Shown piece after piece: positions 52,125-60,557 of a stretch of DNA of 64,000 nucleotides. The first letter of the stretch is position 1; each line of letters begins with the position of its first letter. The position numbers and the translations under genes are program-made. This DNA is from Bacteroidales bacterium UBA5536 (GTDB taxonomy: Bacteria > Bacteroidota > Bacteroidia > Bacteroidales > F082). The notes under the pieces are model-generated. The model was not told the origin of the DNA. It was given only the letters and a program-made list of their open reading frames with translations, and made no database searches. The stretch lies in contig DINQ01000003.1 in the NCBI GenBank assembly GCA_002426795.1, forward strand, positions 1-64,000, written 5' to 3'.

Positions 52125-52985
52125 TTATTGTGCCGAAAGAATCTGTCGGAATTGGCTTACACGTTGCCGTGACAATAGAATTTGGAAATCGATTCCTTTG
52201 GCTTCGAGCCAATAAGACGGGGATTTGCCGACCACCCGTGTCAGGTGCGATACATTGACCAGACAGCGTCTGTGACTCTTGATGATTTCCGGATAGGCGG
52301 CAAGCTGTTCCTCGATAGCCTGAAGCGTCTGTCGGATGAGCTTGCGCTGCACAATCCCGCTTTTTCGCATATAAACTTCAATATAGTTGCTGGCCGATTG
52401 CACAAGAATAAGGTTTTTGATAGAATCGTGGTAGAATACATCACCTTTTTCTGACTTCAGGTTCACCATGCTTTCCTCATCGAACGGTTGAGCAATGTGT
52501 TCATCTCCAAACCAATGCCTGCCCGTATCGATTAAATGTCCAAGCTTGAGTTTAAGTACATGGTTGTAGTTCATGATGTTAAACAAAACAAGTGGCATGA
52601 GTTCAAGTGCTATAGCCTGAAACAACAAAATAGATTGGGCACCTTCATGTCTGAAAAGGACAGCCAACACAAAAAATCCTGTGGCCAAAGCAACAAACAT
52701 GCCTGTGTTCCAGATCAGCTCTTTTCGAATCGTCCATTTGGTTGAATCAAATAGTTTTGGAAACAGGCCTGGCAGGAGCAGTGTATTGAAAAAGAAAATG
52801 ATACCGCTGATGAAACCCAGAATCAGAATAAAATAGCCATTCCTGGCCGAAGCCATGAAATCGATGCCAAAAGGCTGGAAATAGAGCGAAATCAACATAA
52901 AACCCATACACACAAAAGCAATAGTTCGCAAATTATGCTTAAAATTGTTGTTGAACGGATAGGGCTGATTTAGGTTTTCGAACAT
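52125..52985 (-). CDS. Membrane-anchored LytTR transcriptional regulator
   Basis: 286 residues from ATG 52985 (MFENLNQPYPFNNNFKHNLR). Four membrane helices fall about 20-150 (TIAFVCMGFMLISLYFQPFG, YFILILGFISGIIFFFNTLL, then LIWNTGMFVALATGFFVLAV and LLFQAIALELMPLVLFNIMN). A LytTR DNA-binding domain follows (SASNYIEVYMRKSGIVQRKL, then SHRRCLVNVSHLTRVVGKSP). No receiver domain is present, so it probably responds at the membrane. A TAccTTTG box and a TGTATA-A-TATACA dyad lie just upstream, which could allow autoregulation. It stands alone. Confidence 0.88.
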   Translation of the reverse strand: MFENLNQPYPFNNNFKHNLRTIAFVCMGFMLISLYFQPFGIDFMASARNGYFILILGFISGIIFFFNTLLLPGLFPKLFDSTKWTIRKELIWNTGMFVALATGFFVLAVLFRHEGAQSILLFQAIALELMPLVLFNIMNYNHVLKLKLGHLIDTGRHWFGDEHIAQPFDEESMVNLKSEKGDVFYHDSIKNLILVQSASNYIEVYMRKSGIVQRKLIRQTLQAIEEQLAAYPEIIKSHRRCLVNVSHLTRVVGKSPSYWLEAKGIDFQILLSRQRVSQFRQILSAQ

Positions 52986-52992
52986 TTTTACA

Positions 52993-53005
52993 TGTATAAT
53001 ATACA
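52993..53005. promoter_or_regulatory. Dyad between the LytTR gene start and its promoter
   Basis: TGTATA-A-TATACA is a perfect interrupted dyad, 7 nt upstream of the ATG at 52985 and 3 nt downstream of the -7 box. It could be an operator, but AT-rich dyads of this length also arise by chance. Confidence 0.3.
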
Positions 53006-53008
53006 CTA

Positions 53009-53016
53009 CAAAGGTA
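53009..53016 (-). promoter_or_regulatory. -7 promoter element for the LytTR gene
   Basis: On the minus strand this reads TACCTTTG, an exact TAnnTTTG match, 23 nt upstream of the ATG at 52985. Confidence 0.5.
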
Positions 53017-53166
53017 CAACAATAGGAGGCGGTTTTGGTTTTTTATCTCAATGCCAATTGCCTCGGTGATTTTAAATGTAGGGTGAGATTTATGCTGTCA
53101 GTATCTAAAGCGAGTAAAAATTACTGATCTGACTGATTGTTTTTCTTTATGTCAAACAACAAAAGT

Positions 53167-53192
53167 TGTAACATTCTGAAATGACATACGTC
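53167..53192 (+). promoter_or_regulatory. ECF-type promoter of the sigma factor operon
   Basis: TGTAAC (53167-53172), a 16-bp spacer and CGTC (53189-53192) match the general -35 AAC / -10 CGTC pattern of ECF sigma promoters. It ends 22 nt before the ECF sigma ATG at 53215. A normal TAnnTTTG box is not seen here. Autoregulation by the encoded sigma factor is inferred. Confidence 0.55.
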
Positions 53193-53214
53193 TTTTGAGT
53201 GTAAGTAAAGCAAA

Positions 53215-53772
53215 ATGAATACTGAAGAACAGATGCGATTGATAGAGGCTTGCCGCAAAGGCAGCAGAAAAGCACAGTGCGCACTGTACCAAAGCTATTA
53301 CAAGGCTATTTTTAATACATGCCTTCGAATAGTAGGCGACAAAGACAATGCCGAGGATGTGATGCAGGAGGCTTTTATTGCGGCTTTTCAAAAGTTTGAC
53401 CAATATGATGGACGAGCACCTTTTGGCAGCTGGCTCAAGAAAATTGCCATCAATCTTGCACTCGACTACCTTCGAAAACAGAAAAGAATGCCAGTATTTA
53501 CTGAAAAGCTTCCGGAGATACCTGATGAGGCAGAACCTGAGTCGATTGAATTTGTGTTGCTCAAGGCTGAATTTGTGAAAGACCAGCTCTACCAGTTGCC
53601 TGATCAGCACAGGCTTGTGCTTTCTCTCTCATTGATCGAAGGTCTTGACCATGAAGAAATAGCAGACTTTCTATCTATCAGTTATGGCGCGGTTCGCGTG
53701 CGCTACAGCCGAGCCCGCAAAGTCTTGCTCGAAAAACTGAGCCGTCATGCTTTCCCTTTACTAAATAATTGA
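53215..53772 (+). CDS. ECF RNA polymerase sigma factor
   Basis: 185 residues with region 2 (EDVMQEAFIAAFQKFDQYDG, then WLKKIAINLALDYLRKQKR near 75-100) and region 4 (LIEGLDHEEIADFLSISYGA, then VRVRYSRARKVLLEKL near 145-180). It directs RNA polymerase to stress or envelope promoters. The next gene, 19 nt downstream, encodes a membrane-anchored protein likely to hold it back, and two exported beta-helix proteins follow. An ECF-type promoter precedes it. Confidence 0.95.
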   Translation: MNTEEQMRLIEACRKGSRKAQCALYQSYYKAIFNTCLRIVGDKDNAEDVMQEAFIAAFQKFDQYDGRAPFGSWLKKIAINLALDYLRKQKRMPVFTEKLPEIPDEAEPESIEFVLLKAEFVKDQLYQLPDQHRLVLSLSLIEGLDHEEIADFLSISYGAVRVRYSRARKVLLEKLSRHAFPLLNN

Positions 53773-53791
53773 ATAATAAAGAATCCTGTCA

Positions 53792-54343
53792 ATGACTAAT
53801 GAAATGAAAAACCTGGAAGATCATATCAGAAACAATCGAAAGCTGTATGAGGAAGATGAACCCAACAACGGGCACCTCGAACGTTTCATCAACCGGCTTG
53901 ATGCGCGTGATAAACAAGCCAAAAAACGCAATATCAGCAGATCGATGTTGGCGGTGGCAGCCATGCTTTTGCTCGGTCTCATCCTGACTCCTGTTTATCT
54001 TTTTTTTCAGGATCAAGCTGAAACTGCTGCACCAGCCAAGGGCGCTGTTGAGCTCTCGACGATAGAAGCCTTTTATCAAACACAGGCCAACAATTACCTG
54101 CAGCAGATTGATCAACTGGCTGACCGGGGGATGGTGAATCCCGCCCAAAAAGCCGAAGCGTTAAAACGCGTAGAGGAGTTGGAAAAGAAGAACAAGCTTT
54201 TGAGTGCACAGTATGCACAGCTTGGTGGTGATTCAAGACTCAAAACAGCCATCATCCGCAATTATCAAATGATGTCGGAAAGCCTCAATACATTGATCGT
54301 TATGACAAGAAATACCCGTAATTATATACCCGAACAGTTATGA
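53792..54343 (+). CDS. Probable membrane-anchored anti-sigma protein
   Basis: 183 residues: a charged N-terminal part of about 55 residues (NMKNLEDHIRNN-type start, GHLERFINRLDARDKQAKKR), one membrane helix near 50-72 (SMLAVAAMLLLGLILTPVYL), then a helical periplasmic part with coiled-coil character (AEALKRVEELEKKNKLLSAQ). This is the layout of ECF anti-sigma factors, but no zinc-binding His-Cys motif is present, and I do not recognise the family. The stop overlaps the next gene's ATG as ATGA, so translation is coupled. ATG at 53807 is an alternative start. Confidence 0.75.
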   Translation: MTNEMKNLEDHIRNNRKLYEEDEPNNGHLERFINRLDARDKQAKKRNISRSMLAVAAMLLLGLILTPVYLFFQDQAETAAPAKGAVELSTIEAFYQTQANNYLQQIDQLADRGMVNPAQKAEALKRVEELEKKNKLLSAQYAQLGGDSRLKTAIIRNYQMMSESLNTLIVMTRNTRNYIPEQL

Positions 54344-55377
54344 AAAAGATCCTCATTCTTTTAGTTTTATGTTGGTCAGTGAGCGCAATGGCGCAGAAAA
54401 ACGACCAGTTTACCCGTGTCGAACACCAAAGCTTTGATGCGCCCGAAGGAACCATCCTAAGCATAAACAGCTCTTTTGGGAAACTCACCTTTGTACGCGC
54501 CACAGGCGCCGTGATTGATGTAAAGGCTACCGCAATCGCCAATGTCGGTAGCAAAGCCCTGGCCGACAAAATACTGGATGCCATCAGCATTAGCATGAAG
54601 CAAAAAGGAGATCGCGTGATCCTTAAAACCGATATTGGAAATATGCCGGATAAAAAGGGCGAGACTTCTTTTGAAGTGAATTATGAAATTGCGCTCCCGT
54701 CTTATGTCAACCTGGTGATTGAACATAGCTTTGGCGACATCGCCCTGGATGAGGTAGCCGGAAATGCCGATATTGACCTGGATTATGGCGCAATGTATGC
54801 CAAAAAACTCAACGGAAGTGAGATCAGGTTACAACTCGATTTTTCAAAAGCTACCGTTGAAATGCTTTCGCCTGCCAGGGTGGATATCAGCTATAGTAGC
54901 TTCGAACTTGGTAAGGGAAACGGCTTGCTGGTGCTACATTCGGAGTTCTCGAACTGCGAAATTGAAAGTGCAGAACGTGCTGAAGTCAGTTCTTCATATG
55001 ATGAAGTGAATATTGAAAACCTGCAAAAGCTTGAATACAACGGAAGCTTTTCGACACTCAAAATCGGTACTGTCGATCTGGAACTGAAGGCTGAGGCCAG
55101 CTATGGCGGCGTCACGGTTGAAAAGCTTGGAAAGGATTTTCAACTGCTCGATGCTTCCATTTCTTTTGGAGGGTTCAAGGTGCGCAACTCAAACGAAATC
55201 AACTTCAAACAAATTGATGTTTCAACAGAGATGGGAGGATTTAGTTATCCCAAACGCTTCTCAATTAACCAGAAAGAAGTCGAAATCACTTCAGCCAGAT
55301 ACCGTGGAGGTAACAGCAACGGAACTGCACAGTTGCTCAAAGCTTATGTGGAACAAGGCGAACTCGAAATCAATTAG
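54340..55377 (+). CDS. Exported beta-helix protein (DUF4097-like)
   Basis: 345 residues. Signal peptide MKKILILLVLCWSVSAMAQ. The rest is a run of short beta strands with alternating polar and hydrophobic residues (SSFGKLTFVRATGAVIDVKA, VIEHSFGDIALDEVAGNADI, IDLDYGAMYAKKLNGSEIRL, LDLSKATVEML-type), as in adhesin-like DUF4097 proteins. The repeats would stack into a right-handed beta-helix. Coupled by a 4-base overlap to the anti-sigma-like gene, and followed by a second beta-helix gene. Likely periplasmic or surface; function unknown. Confidence 0.82.
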   Translation: MKKILILLVLCWSVSAMAQKNDQFTRVEHQSFDAPEGTILSINSSFGKLTFVRATGAVIDVKATAIANVGSKALADKILDAISISMKQKGDRVILKTDIGNMPDKKGETSFEVNYEIALPSYVNLVIEHSFGDIALDEVAGNADIDLDYGAMYAKKLNGSEIRLQLDFSKATVEMLSPARVDISYSSFELGKGNGLLVLHSEFSNCEIESAERAEVSSSYDEVNIENLQKLEYNGSFSTLKIGTVDLELKAEASYGGVTVEKLGKDFQLLDASISFGGFKVRNSNEINFKQIDVSTEMGGFSYPKRFSINQKEVEITSARYRGGNSNGTAQLLKAYVEQGELEIN

Positions 55378-55432
55378 CAAATCTTTTCAGAAATAAGTAT
55401 TCAATAAAAACCCATAAACAAATTCTACACAC

Positions 55433-56140
55433 ATGAAAAAGTCCCTTTTCCAAATCAGCCGGTTGGTAATTGTCGCCCTGCTGATCCAGTTCACAGCAAT
55501 GTCCTCGCTTTTCGCACAGGTAAAAAAAGAAAGTCGTAATGTGTCAAACTTCAATGCCATTGAAGTGAGTGGCGCTTTCGAAGTGACCATGACCCAGGGA
55601 AGCAGCGAAGCGCTTCAGATTGAAGCTGATAGCGAAGTAATGCCTGATATTGTGACCCGCGTTGTAGGCAATACATTGAAAATATATGTCGATGGTTGGC
55701 AAAACGTACGCGGCCCGCTGAAAGCCTATCTCACCTTTAAAGACTTGAAGTCGATAGATGTAAGTGGTGCCGTATCGATTGAATCAACCGACAGGCTGCA
55801 ATTCGAGCAGCTCGAATTTGGTGGCTCAGGTGCCAGCGAAGTCGATCTGGAACTGACTGCCACAAAGTTGATGCTCGACCTGAGTGGAGCCAGTAAAATG
55901 GTTCTCAAAGGTAAAGTTGACCGCGCGGTTGCAGAATGTTCCGGCGCCTCAAAACTCAGACTGGGCGATCTGGAGACCAGAGATTTCAGTTTTGAATGTA
56001 GTGGCGCTTCAGAAGCCGAGGTGTGGGCTACCGAATCGCTGAGCATTGAATGCAGTGGAGCCTCATCGGTTCGCTACAAAGGCAATCCTGAAAAGCTGAC
56101 TACTGACGCTTCGGGCGCATCTTCGATCAGGAAGTACTAA
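55433..56140 (+). CDS. GIN-domain (DUF2807) beta-helix protein with an SGA ladder
   Basis: 235 residues. Signal peptide about 1-29 (LLIQFTAMSSLFAQ). The body is a DUF2807 'head GIN' domain: VSNFNAIEVSGAFEVTMTQG at the start and then a ladder of SGA motifs at residues 46, 111, 132, 151, 170, 190, 208 and 227, spaced 18-21 residues in the last seven, one rung of a beta-helix each. The final SGASSIRKY caps it. It is the last gene of the ECF operon. Role is unknown; binding of glycans or self-association would fit the fold. Confidence 0.88.
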   Translation: MKKSLFQISRLVIVALLIQFTAMSSLFAQVKKESRNVSNFNAIEVSGAFEVTMTQGSSEALQIEADSEVMPDIVTRVVGNTLKIYVDGWQNVRGPLKAYLTFKDLKSIDVSGAVSIESTDRLQFEQLEFGGSGASEVDLELTATKLMLDLSGASKMVLKGKVDRAVAECSGASKLRLGDLETRDFSFECSGASEAEVWATESLSIECSGASSVRYKGNPEKLTTDASGASSIRKY

Positions 56141-56149
56141 AATTTAGGA

Positions 56150-56932
56150 TTATTGTCGGTCGATCAGGTAGATTTTGATGCTGCCCACTGTGATTTTGGC
56201 TTCGATCAAAACAGGTACTTTTTGGTTGTCGTCACTCACATAAACCAACAACTCTTCGCCGGCCCTGAACATGGTGCCCACATCCAGAATAGCAGAAAAC
56301 AGCAGGCAATCCCATTGCCTGCTGTTTTTGTCTTCAATACGTTCCTTCCCTTTAAATATCACCGGTAAGGTAAAAACTTTCCCGTCCAGCAACATGCTCA
56401 CCCCAATGGTATCGCCGGGGCTATAGCGGTTGAAATTGATTGAACGTGCTACATAAGTGGCTGTAAGCACATCATAGGTGCAGGCTGGTAGTGGAATATC
56501 CTCAAAAGTCAAAGCCTTTCCGGTTTCTTCCATGCGGGCGTGCGCCACATTTTTGCCTGGTTCGAAACGATACTGGTTGAAAATATTAAAACTGCCTTCG
56601 TAGGTTCTTCGGTCGAAAAAAAGCGGGTGGAGATCCGACTGCCGGCTCACCACTTCAAAAGTGTCGCGAACCTTGAACAGCCAGTCGAATTTGCGGTAGG
56701 ACCGTGCCGTACTGATAAAATGATATGCATCTTCATTCCCATATTTGGTTGTCGAAGACTTAAAATCGACCAAACCTGCATTGATCCATAGAATACCCCA
56801 GTTGTAGGATACTTCGTATTGAAGTTGCTCATCCTGCGCAAAGCTGTATGGCTGATTGCTGCAGATTGGCTGTGCTTCTGCATATTGCTGCAACATAACG
56901 AGGGCCGAAAGAAGTACAAGCAGTTTTTTCAT
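56150..56932 (-). CDS. DUF3108 family exported protein
   Basis: 260 residues. Signal peptide about 1-20 (LLVLLSALVMLQQYAEA), then FAQDEQLQYEVSYNWGILWI and NAGLVDFKSSTTKYG, RKFDWLFKVRDTFEVVSRQS and PLPACTYDVLTATYVARSIN, the DUF3108 pattern, with a beta-strand repeat that resembles lipocalin-like outer-membrane-associated proteins. The function of the family is unknown. Convergent with the GIN gene, 9 nt apart. Confidence 0.85.
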   Translation of the reverse strand: MKKLLVLLSALVMLQQYAEAQPICSNQPYSFAQDEQLQYEVSYNWGILWINAGLVDFKSSTTKYGNEDAYHFISTARSYRKFDWLFKVRDTFEVVSRQSDLHPLFFDRRTYEGSFNIFNQYRFEPGKNVAHARMEETGKALTFEDIPLPACTYDVLTATYVARSINFNRYSPGDTIGVSMLLDGKVFTLPVIFKGKERIEDKNSRQWDCLLFSAILDVGTMFRAGEELLVYVSDDNQKVPVLIEAKITVGSIKIYLIDRQ

Positions 56933-56948
56933 TGATTCGAATTGTGTG

Positions 56949-56956
56949 CAAAACTA
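56949..56956 (-). promoter_or_regulatory. -7 promoter element for the DUF3108 gene
   Basis: On the minus strand this reads TAGTTTTG, matching TAnnTTTG, 16 nt upstream of the ATG at 56932. Confidence 0.45.
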
Positions 56957-57093
56957 AGTGAATAAGCATTAGTGTGTGTGAAAACCATAAATAACTTTGG
57001 GTTCTCTCCAAGAATTTAAGCTGTGAAACGATAAATGTTCTGATCTGTTTTGCTTCTTAACATTTATTTAGAACCATTTACTCGTTTAATTGT

Positions 57094-57101
57094 TATGTTT
57101 G
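57094..57101 (+). promoter_or_regulatory. -7 promoter element for the AbgT gene
   Basis: TATGTTTG matches TAnnTTTG. It lies 96 nt before the ATG at 57198, so the leader would be long. Confidence 0.4.
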
Positions 57102-57197
57102 CAGCACTTTACGATGCCACAAATGTGATCCTGTGCAACAGCCTTACAATTGGGCATCTTTTTTTTGTCAGCAACAACAACCAACAATAGCCATTTT

Positions 57198-58733
57198 ATG
57201 ACTACTCAAACGGAAAAACGCAAGGGATTTATTGATCGATTTTTACATACTGTAGAACGGGTCGGGAACGCCTTGCCTCATCCAGCTACGCTCTTTGCCA
57301 TTTTTGCCGGCCTTGCGCTGGTATTGTCCTGGGTCGCCGCACAATTTCACCTTGAAGTAGTGCATCCGGGTACAGGCGAGCTGATTCAGCCTGTCAACCT
57401 GATTTCTGTTGAAGGTTTGCACCGGATACTCACCGAAATGGTTTCTAACTTTACCGGATTTGCGCCGCTGGGCGTGGTGCTGGTGGCAATGCTGGGTATC
57501 GGAATTGCAGAAGGTTCAGGATTGATTGGCACGGCTTTGCGTTTGATGGTGCTGTCTTCGCCCAGGCGAATCCTGACCTTTGTGGTTGTTTTTGCCGGTA
57601 TTTTATCGAACACGGCCAGCGAGGTGGGCTATGTGCTCCTGGTGCCGCTGAGTGCGATTATTTTTCTGGCTGTTGGGCGTCACCCTATCGCAGGCATGGC
57701 AGCTGCCTTTGCCGGTGTTTCGGGTGGTTACAGTGCGAACTTGTTATTGGGAACCATCGATCCGCTCCTGTCAGGCCTTTCGCAGGAAGCTGCCCAGATC
57801 ATCGATCCAAACTATATGGTCAATCCGGCTGCCAACTATTATTTCATGTTTGTTTCTACCTTTTTTATTGCAGCCGCCGGAACCTGGGTGACCGATAAGG
57901 TTGTCGAGCCTCGGCTGGGTGCGTACACAGGGGAGGAGCAACGTGAAGAAATCAAGAAACTGGACAAAGCCGAGAAAAAGGGACTCAGGTATGCTGTTGT
58001 AACTGCTTTGGTGTTGACTGCCATTATGTTGTGGGGCACTATTCCGGCCAATGGTTTCCTGCGCGATGCAGAAACAGGAAGTCTGCTGCATTCACCTTTT
58101 ATGGATGGTATCGTGGCGATTCTTTTCATCACTTCGGCGCTTATGGGGATTGCCTATGGTATTGGAGCCGGGACTTTTAAAAACGACTCGGATGTAATGA
58201 AAGGCATGGGCAAATCGATGGAAACCCTTGGCGTTTATATCGTGTTGGTGTTTTTCGCGGCCCAGTTTGTGGCTTACTTCAAATGGACCAATCTCGGTTT
58301 GATTTTCGCTATTGAAGGCGCAAGTGTTTTACAAACCGCCGGGCTGGGTTCAATTCCGCTCATGATTGGTTTCATCATTCTGACTGCCATGATCAATATG
58401 GTAATGGGGAGTGCGTCGGCAAAATGGACCATTATGGCGCCAGTGTTTATACCCATGTTTATGTTGTTGGGCTACAGTCCGGAACTTACACAGGTTGTCT
58501 ACCGCATTGGTGACTCGGTGACAAACATCATTTCGCCGATGATGTCTTATTTTGCACTGATTGTGGCCTTTATGCAGAAATATGACAAGAAGGCCGGAAT
58601 TGGAACCATTATTTCAACCATGCTGCCTTACACGGTTGCATTCACCATTATCTGGACGCTGTTGCTGGTACTTTGGATGATATTTGGTCTGCCGATTGGC
58701 CCGGATGCCCCACTGAATTATGTTGCGCCTTAG
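57198..58733 (+). CDS. AbgT-family transporter
   Basis: 511 residues with about 11-12 membrane helices. VERVGNALPHPATLFAIFAG at the start, GSGLIGTALRLMVLSSPRRI near 118 and MVMGSASAKWTIMAPVFIPM near 395 are typical of the AbgT family, which moves p-aminobenzoyl-glutamate or exports antimetabolites such as sulfonamides. ATG at 57198 (MTTQTEKRKGFI) is chosen; the frame is open back to a TTG at 57150, whose product has no family resemblance. It stands alone. Confidence 0.93.
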   Translation: MTTQTEKRKGFIDRFLHTVERVGNALPHPATLFAIFAGLALVLSWVAAQFHLEVVHPGTGELIQPVNLISVEGLHRILTEMVSNFTGFAPLGVVLVAMLGIGIAEGSGLIGTALRLMVLSSPRRILTFVVVFAGILSNTASEVGYVLLVPLSAIIFLAVGRHPIAGMAAAFAGVSGGYSANLLLGTIDPLLSGLSQEAAQIIDPNYMVNPAANYYFMFVSTFFIAAAGTWVTDKVVEPRLGAYTGEEQREEIKKLDKAEKKGLRYAVVTALVLTAIMLWGTIPANGFLRDAETGSLLHSPFMDGIVAILFITSALMGIAYGIGAGTFKNDSDVMKGMGKSMETLGVYIVLVFFAAQFVAYFKWTNLGLIFAIEGASVLQTAGLGSIPLMIGFIILTAMINMVMGSASAKWTIMAPVFIPMFMLLGYSPELTQVVYRIGDSVTNIISPMMSYFALIVAFMQKYDKKAGIGTIISTMLPYTVAFTIIWTLLLVLWMIFGLPIGPDAPLNYVAP

Positions 58734-58741
58734 ATCAATAA

Positions 58742-59692
58742 TTATTGGTTAAGCGAAATATAAATAAAAGCTGAATAGGCCAGCAGCAGTAAAATTCCTT
58801 CTGTGCGATTGATTCGCAATCCTTTACCGATAAATATCAGGGCAACCAGAGCCAGGTTGGCAGCGACTACCATGCCCATTTCGATGTTGAGGCTGCCTTT
58901 AATTTCGAGCGGGTGTATGATCGCGCTAACGCCCAATACAACAAAAATATTGATGATGTTGCTGCCCAGAACGTTACCCATCACAATGCCGACATTCTTT
59001 TTTAAGGCGGCTACTATGGCTGTGACCAGCTCGGGCAGTGAAGTAGCGGCAGCAATAATGGTTAAGCCCACGGCAGTTTCGCTGATGCCAAACTCCCTGG
59101 CAACAGCCATAGCTCCTTCCGAAACCCATTCACCACCAAAATAAAGTCCTACTAACCCGATCAGTATCAAAAAGATCGTTTTTAGCCAACTATCTGGCAG
59201 CTGCTGTTCAATCTCACTTTCATCGGCTATTGGCTTACCGCTTCGGAGGGTATACCACAAATAAATGCCAAAAAATGCCAATAATATTACACCTTCGAAA
59301 GAGCCAATTTTACTTTCGTACCCCAGAAAATAGCCATTCGCCATGAGAATAAGCACGAGGGCTGCAAACAAACCGACAGGAATATCGCGGTAAATCGAAT
59401 CGCGATCCACGCTAAAAGGCAGGATAACAGCCGATACGCCCAAAATCAGGAAGATATTCATGATGTTGCTGCCCAATACATTCCCAATGGCCAGATCAGA
59501 ACTCCCTTTGAGCGAGGCAAACACATTGATCACCAATTCGGGCAAGGAAGTGCCGAAAGCAACAACCGTAAGTCCTATGACCAATGGTGATAAATTGGCT
59601 CGAATGCCCAGCGAAACAGCACCGTTTACCAGCCAGTTGGCACCCAGAATCAAAGCGGCAAAGCCGGCAACAAACAAAATATAGGTCAGCAT
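58742..59692 (-). CDS. Calcium/sodium antiporter (YrbG-like)
   Basis: 316 residues with ten membrane helices in two halves. Each half holds a CaCA alpha repeat: FGTSLPELVINVFASLKGSS followed by GNVLGSNIMNIFLILGVSA, and AATSLPELVTAIVAALKK followed by GNVLGSNIINIFVVLGVSA. The Glu residues in SLPELV bind the cation. It exchanges Ca2+ for Na+ or H+ across the inner membrane. It starts 31 nt after the YggS-type gene and could be cotranscribed. Confidence 0.94.
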   Translation of the reverse strand: MLTYILFVAGFAALILGANWLVNGAVSLGIRANLSPLVIGLTVVAFGTSLPELVINVFASLKGSSDLAIGNVLGSNIMNIFLILGVSAVILPFSVDRDSIYRDIPVGLFAALVLILMANGYFLGYESKIGSFEGVILLAFFGIYLWYTLRSGKPIADESEIEQQLPDSWLKTIFLILIGLVGLYFGGEWVSEGAMAVAREFGISETAVGLTIIAAATSLPELVTAIVAALKKNVGIVMGNVLGSNIINIFVVLGVSAIIHPLEIKGSLNIEMGMVVAANLALVALIFIGKGLRINRTEGILLLLAYSAFIYISLNQ

Positions 59693-59723
59693 GGTTGAGT
59701 TTTTGAAGGAAGAAAGACTTTAA

Positions 59724-60401
59724 TCAGGATTTGTTGTAATTGCGCTCGCCAAAGATCAGACTGCCTACCCTGACAATTGTGGCACCCTCTTCGATGGCAA
59801 TCGGAAAATCACCAGACATGCCCATCGAGATTTCTTTGAATGAGGTATCATGCGCAAAATAGGATGATTTGAGCCAATCGAAGATGGATTTCAAAAAACG
59901 AAATTCCCGCCTGATTTGTTCGGCATCTTCTGTATAAGTTGCCATGCCCATCACACCACAGATACGGATTTTGCTGAGTGAATTGAACTCAGAATCACCA
60001 AGCAATTCGGCTGCTTCTGCTCTGTCGAGCCCAAATTTGGTGTCTTCTTCGGCAATATGAAACTGGAGCAGGCAACTGATATTCCGGTTCGTCTTTGCGG
60101 CCTGTTTATTGATTTCTTTCAGTAGCTTCAGGCTGTCGACCGATTCGATCATGTGTACCGAAGGTGCAATATATTTCACCTTGTTGGTTTGCAGATGGCC
60201 AATGAAATGCCACTGAATGTCGTCCGGAAGGTTTTCGCTTTTGCGGCTGAGTTCCTGTGCCTTGTTCTCGCCAAAAACCCGTTGTCCGGCCTCGTAAGCC
60301 TGCAATAAATCGGCTTCGGGCATGGTTTTAGATACGGCAACCAGCTGCACATGGTGTGGGATCTGCGCCCGAACGGCCTCCAATCGTTGTTGAATCGTCA
60401 T
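59724..60401 (-). CDS. yggS: YggS-family PLP-binding protein
   Basis: 225 residues, the usual length. HVQLVAVSKTMPEADLLQAY near residue 17 holds the PLP Lys, then FGENKAQELSRKSENLPDDI, WHFIGHLQTNKVKYIAP and GMSGDFPIAIEEGATIVRVG near 193. YggS/PLPBP helps to control PLP and amino-acid levels and shows no strong racemase activity. A -7 box lies 31 nt upstream; divergent from the LTA-synthase-like gene. Confidence 0.95.
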   Translation of the reverse strand: MTIQQRLEAVRAQIPHHVQLVAVSKTMPEADLLQAYEAGQRVFGENKAQELSRKSENLPDDIQWHFIGHLQTNKVKYIAPSVHMIESVDSLKLLKEINKQAAKTNRNISCLLQFHIAEEDTKFGLDRAEAAELLGDSEFNSLSKIRICGVMGMATYTEDAEQIRREFRFLKSIFDWLKSSYFAHDTSFKEISMGMSGDFPIAIEEGATIVRVGSLIFGERNYNKS

Positions 60402-60431
60402 GGTGCTTTTTTGTTAAGCTTCTATTGTCTG

Positions 60432-60439
60432 CAAATTTA
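60432..60439 (-). promoter_or_regulatory. -7 promoter element for yggS
   Basis: On the minus strand this reads TAAATTTG, matching TAnnTTTG, 30 nt upstream of the yggS ATG at 60401. Confidence 0.5.
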
Positions 60440-60533
60440 GCAATAATCGCAAGAATGGCTGGCTAACAGGCCGGACTTTCCAACCGAATTTTTCAAGGTT
60501 GAGGTATTGAAAGTGGCGTTTGATGGATAATTG

Positions 60534-60541
60534 TATTTTTG
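60534..60541 (+). promoter_or_regulatory. -7 promoter element for the LTA-synthase-like gene
   Basis: TATTTTTG matches TAnnTTTG, 16 nt before the ATG at 60558. Confidence 0.5.
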
Positions 60542-60557
60542 CGCCAGAAATCACTTC

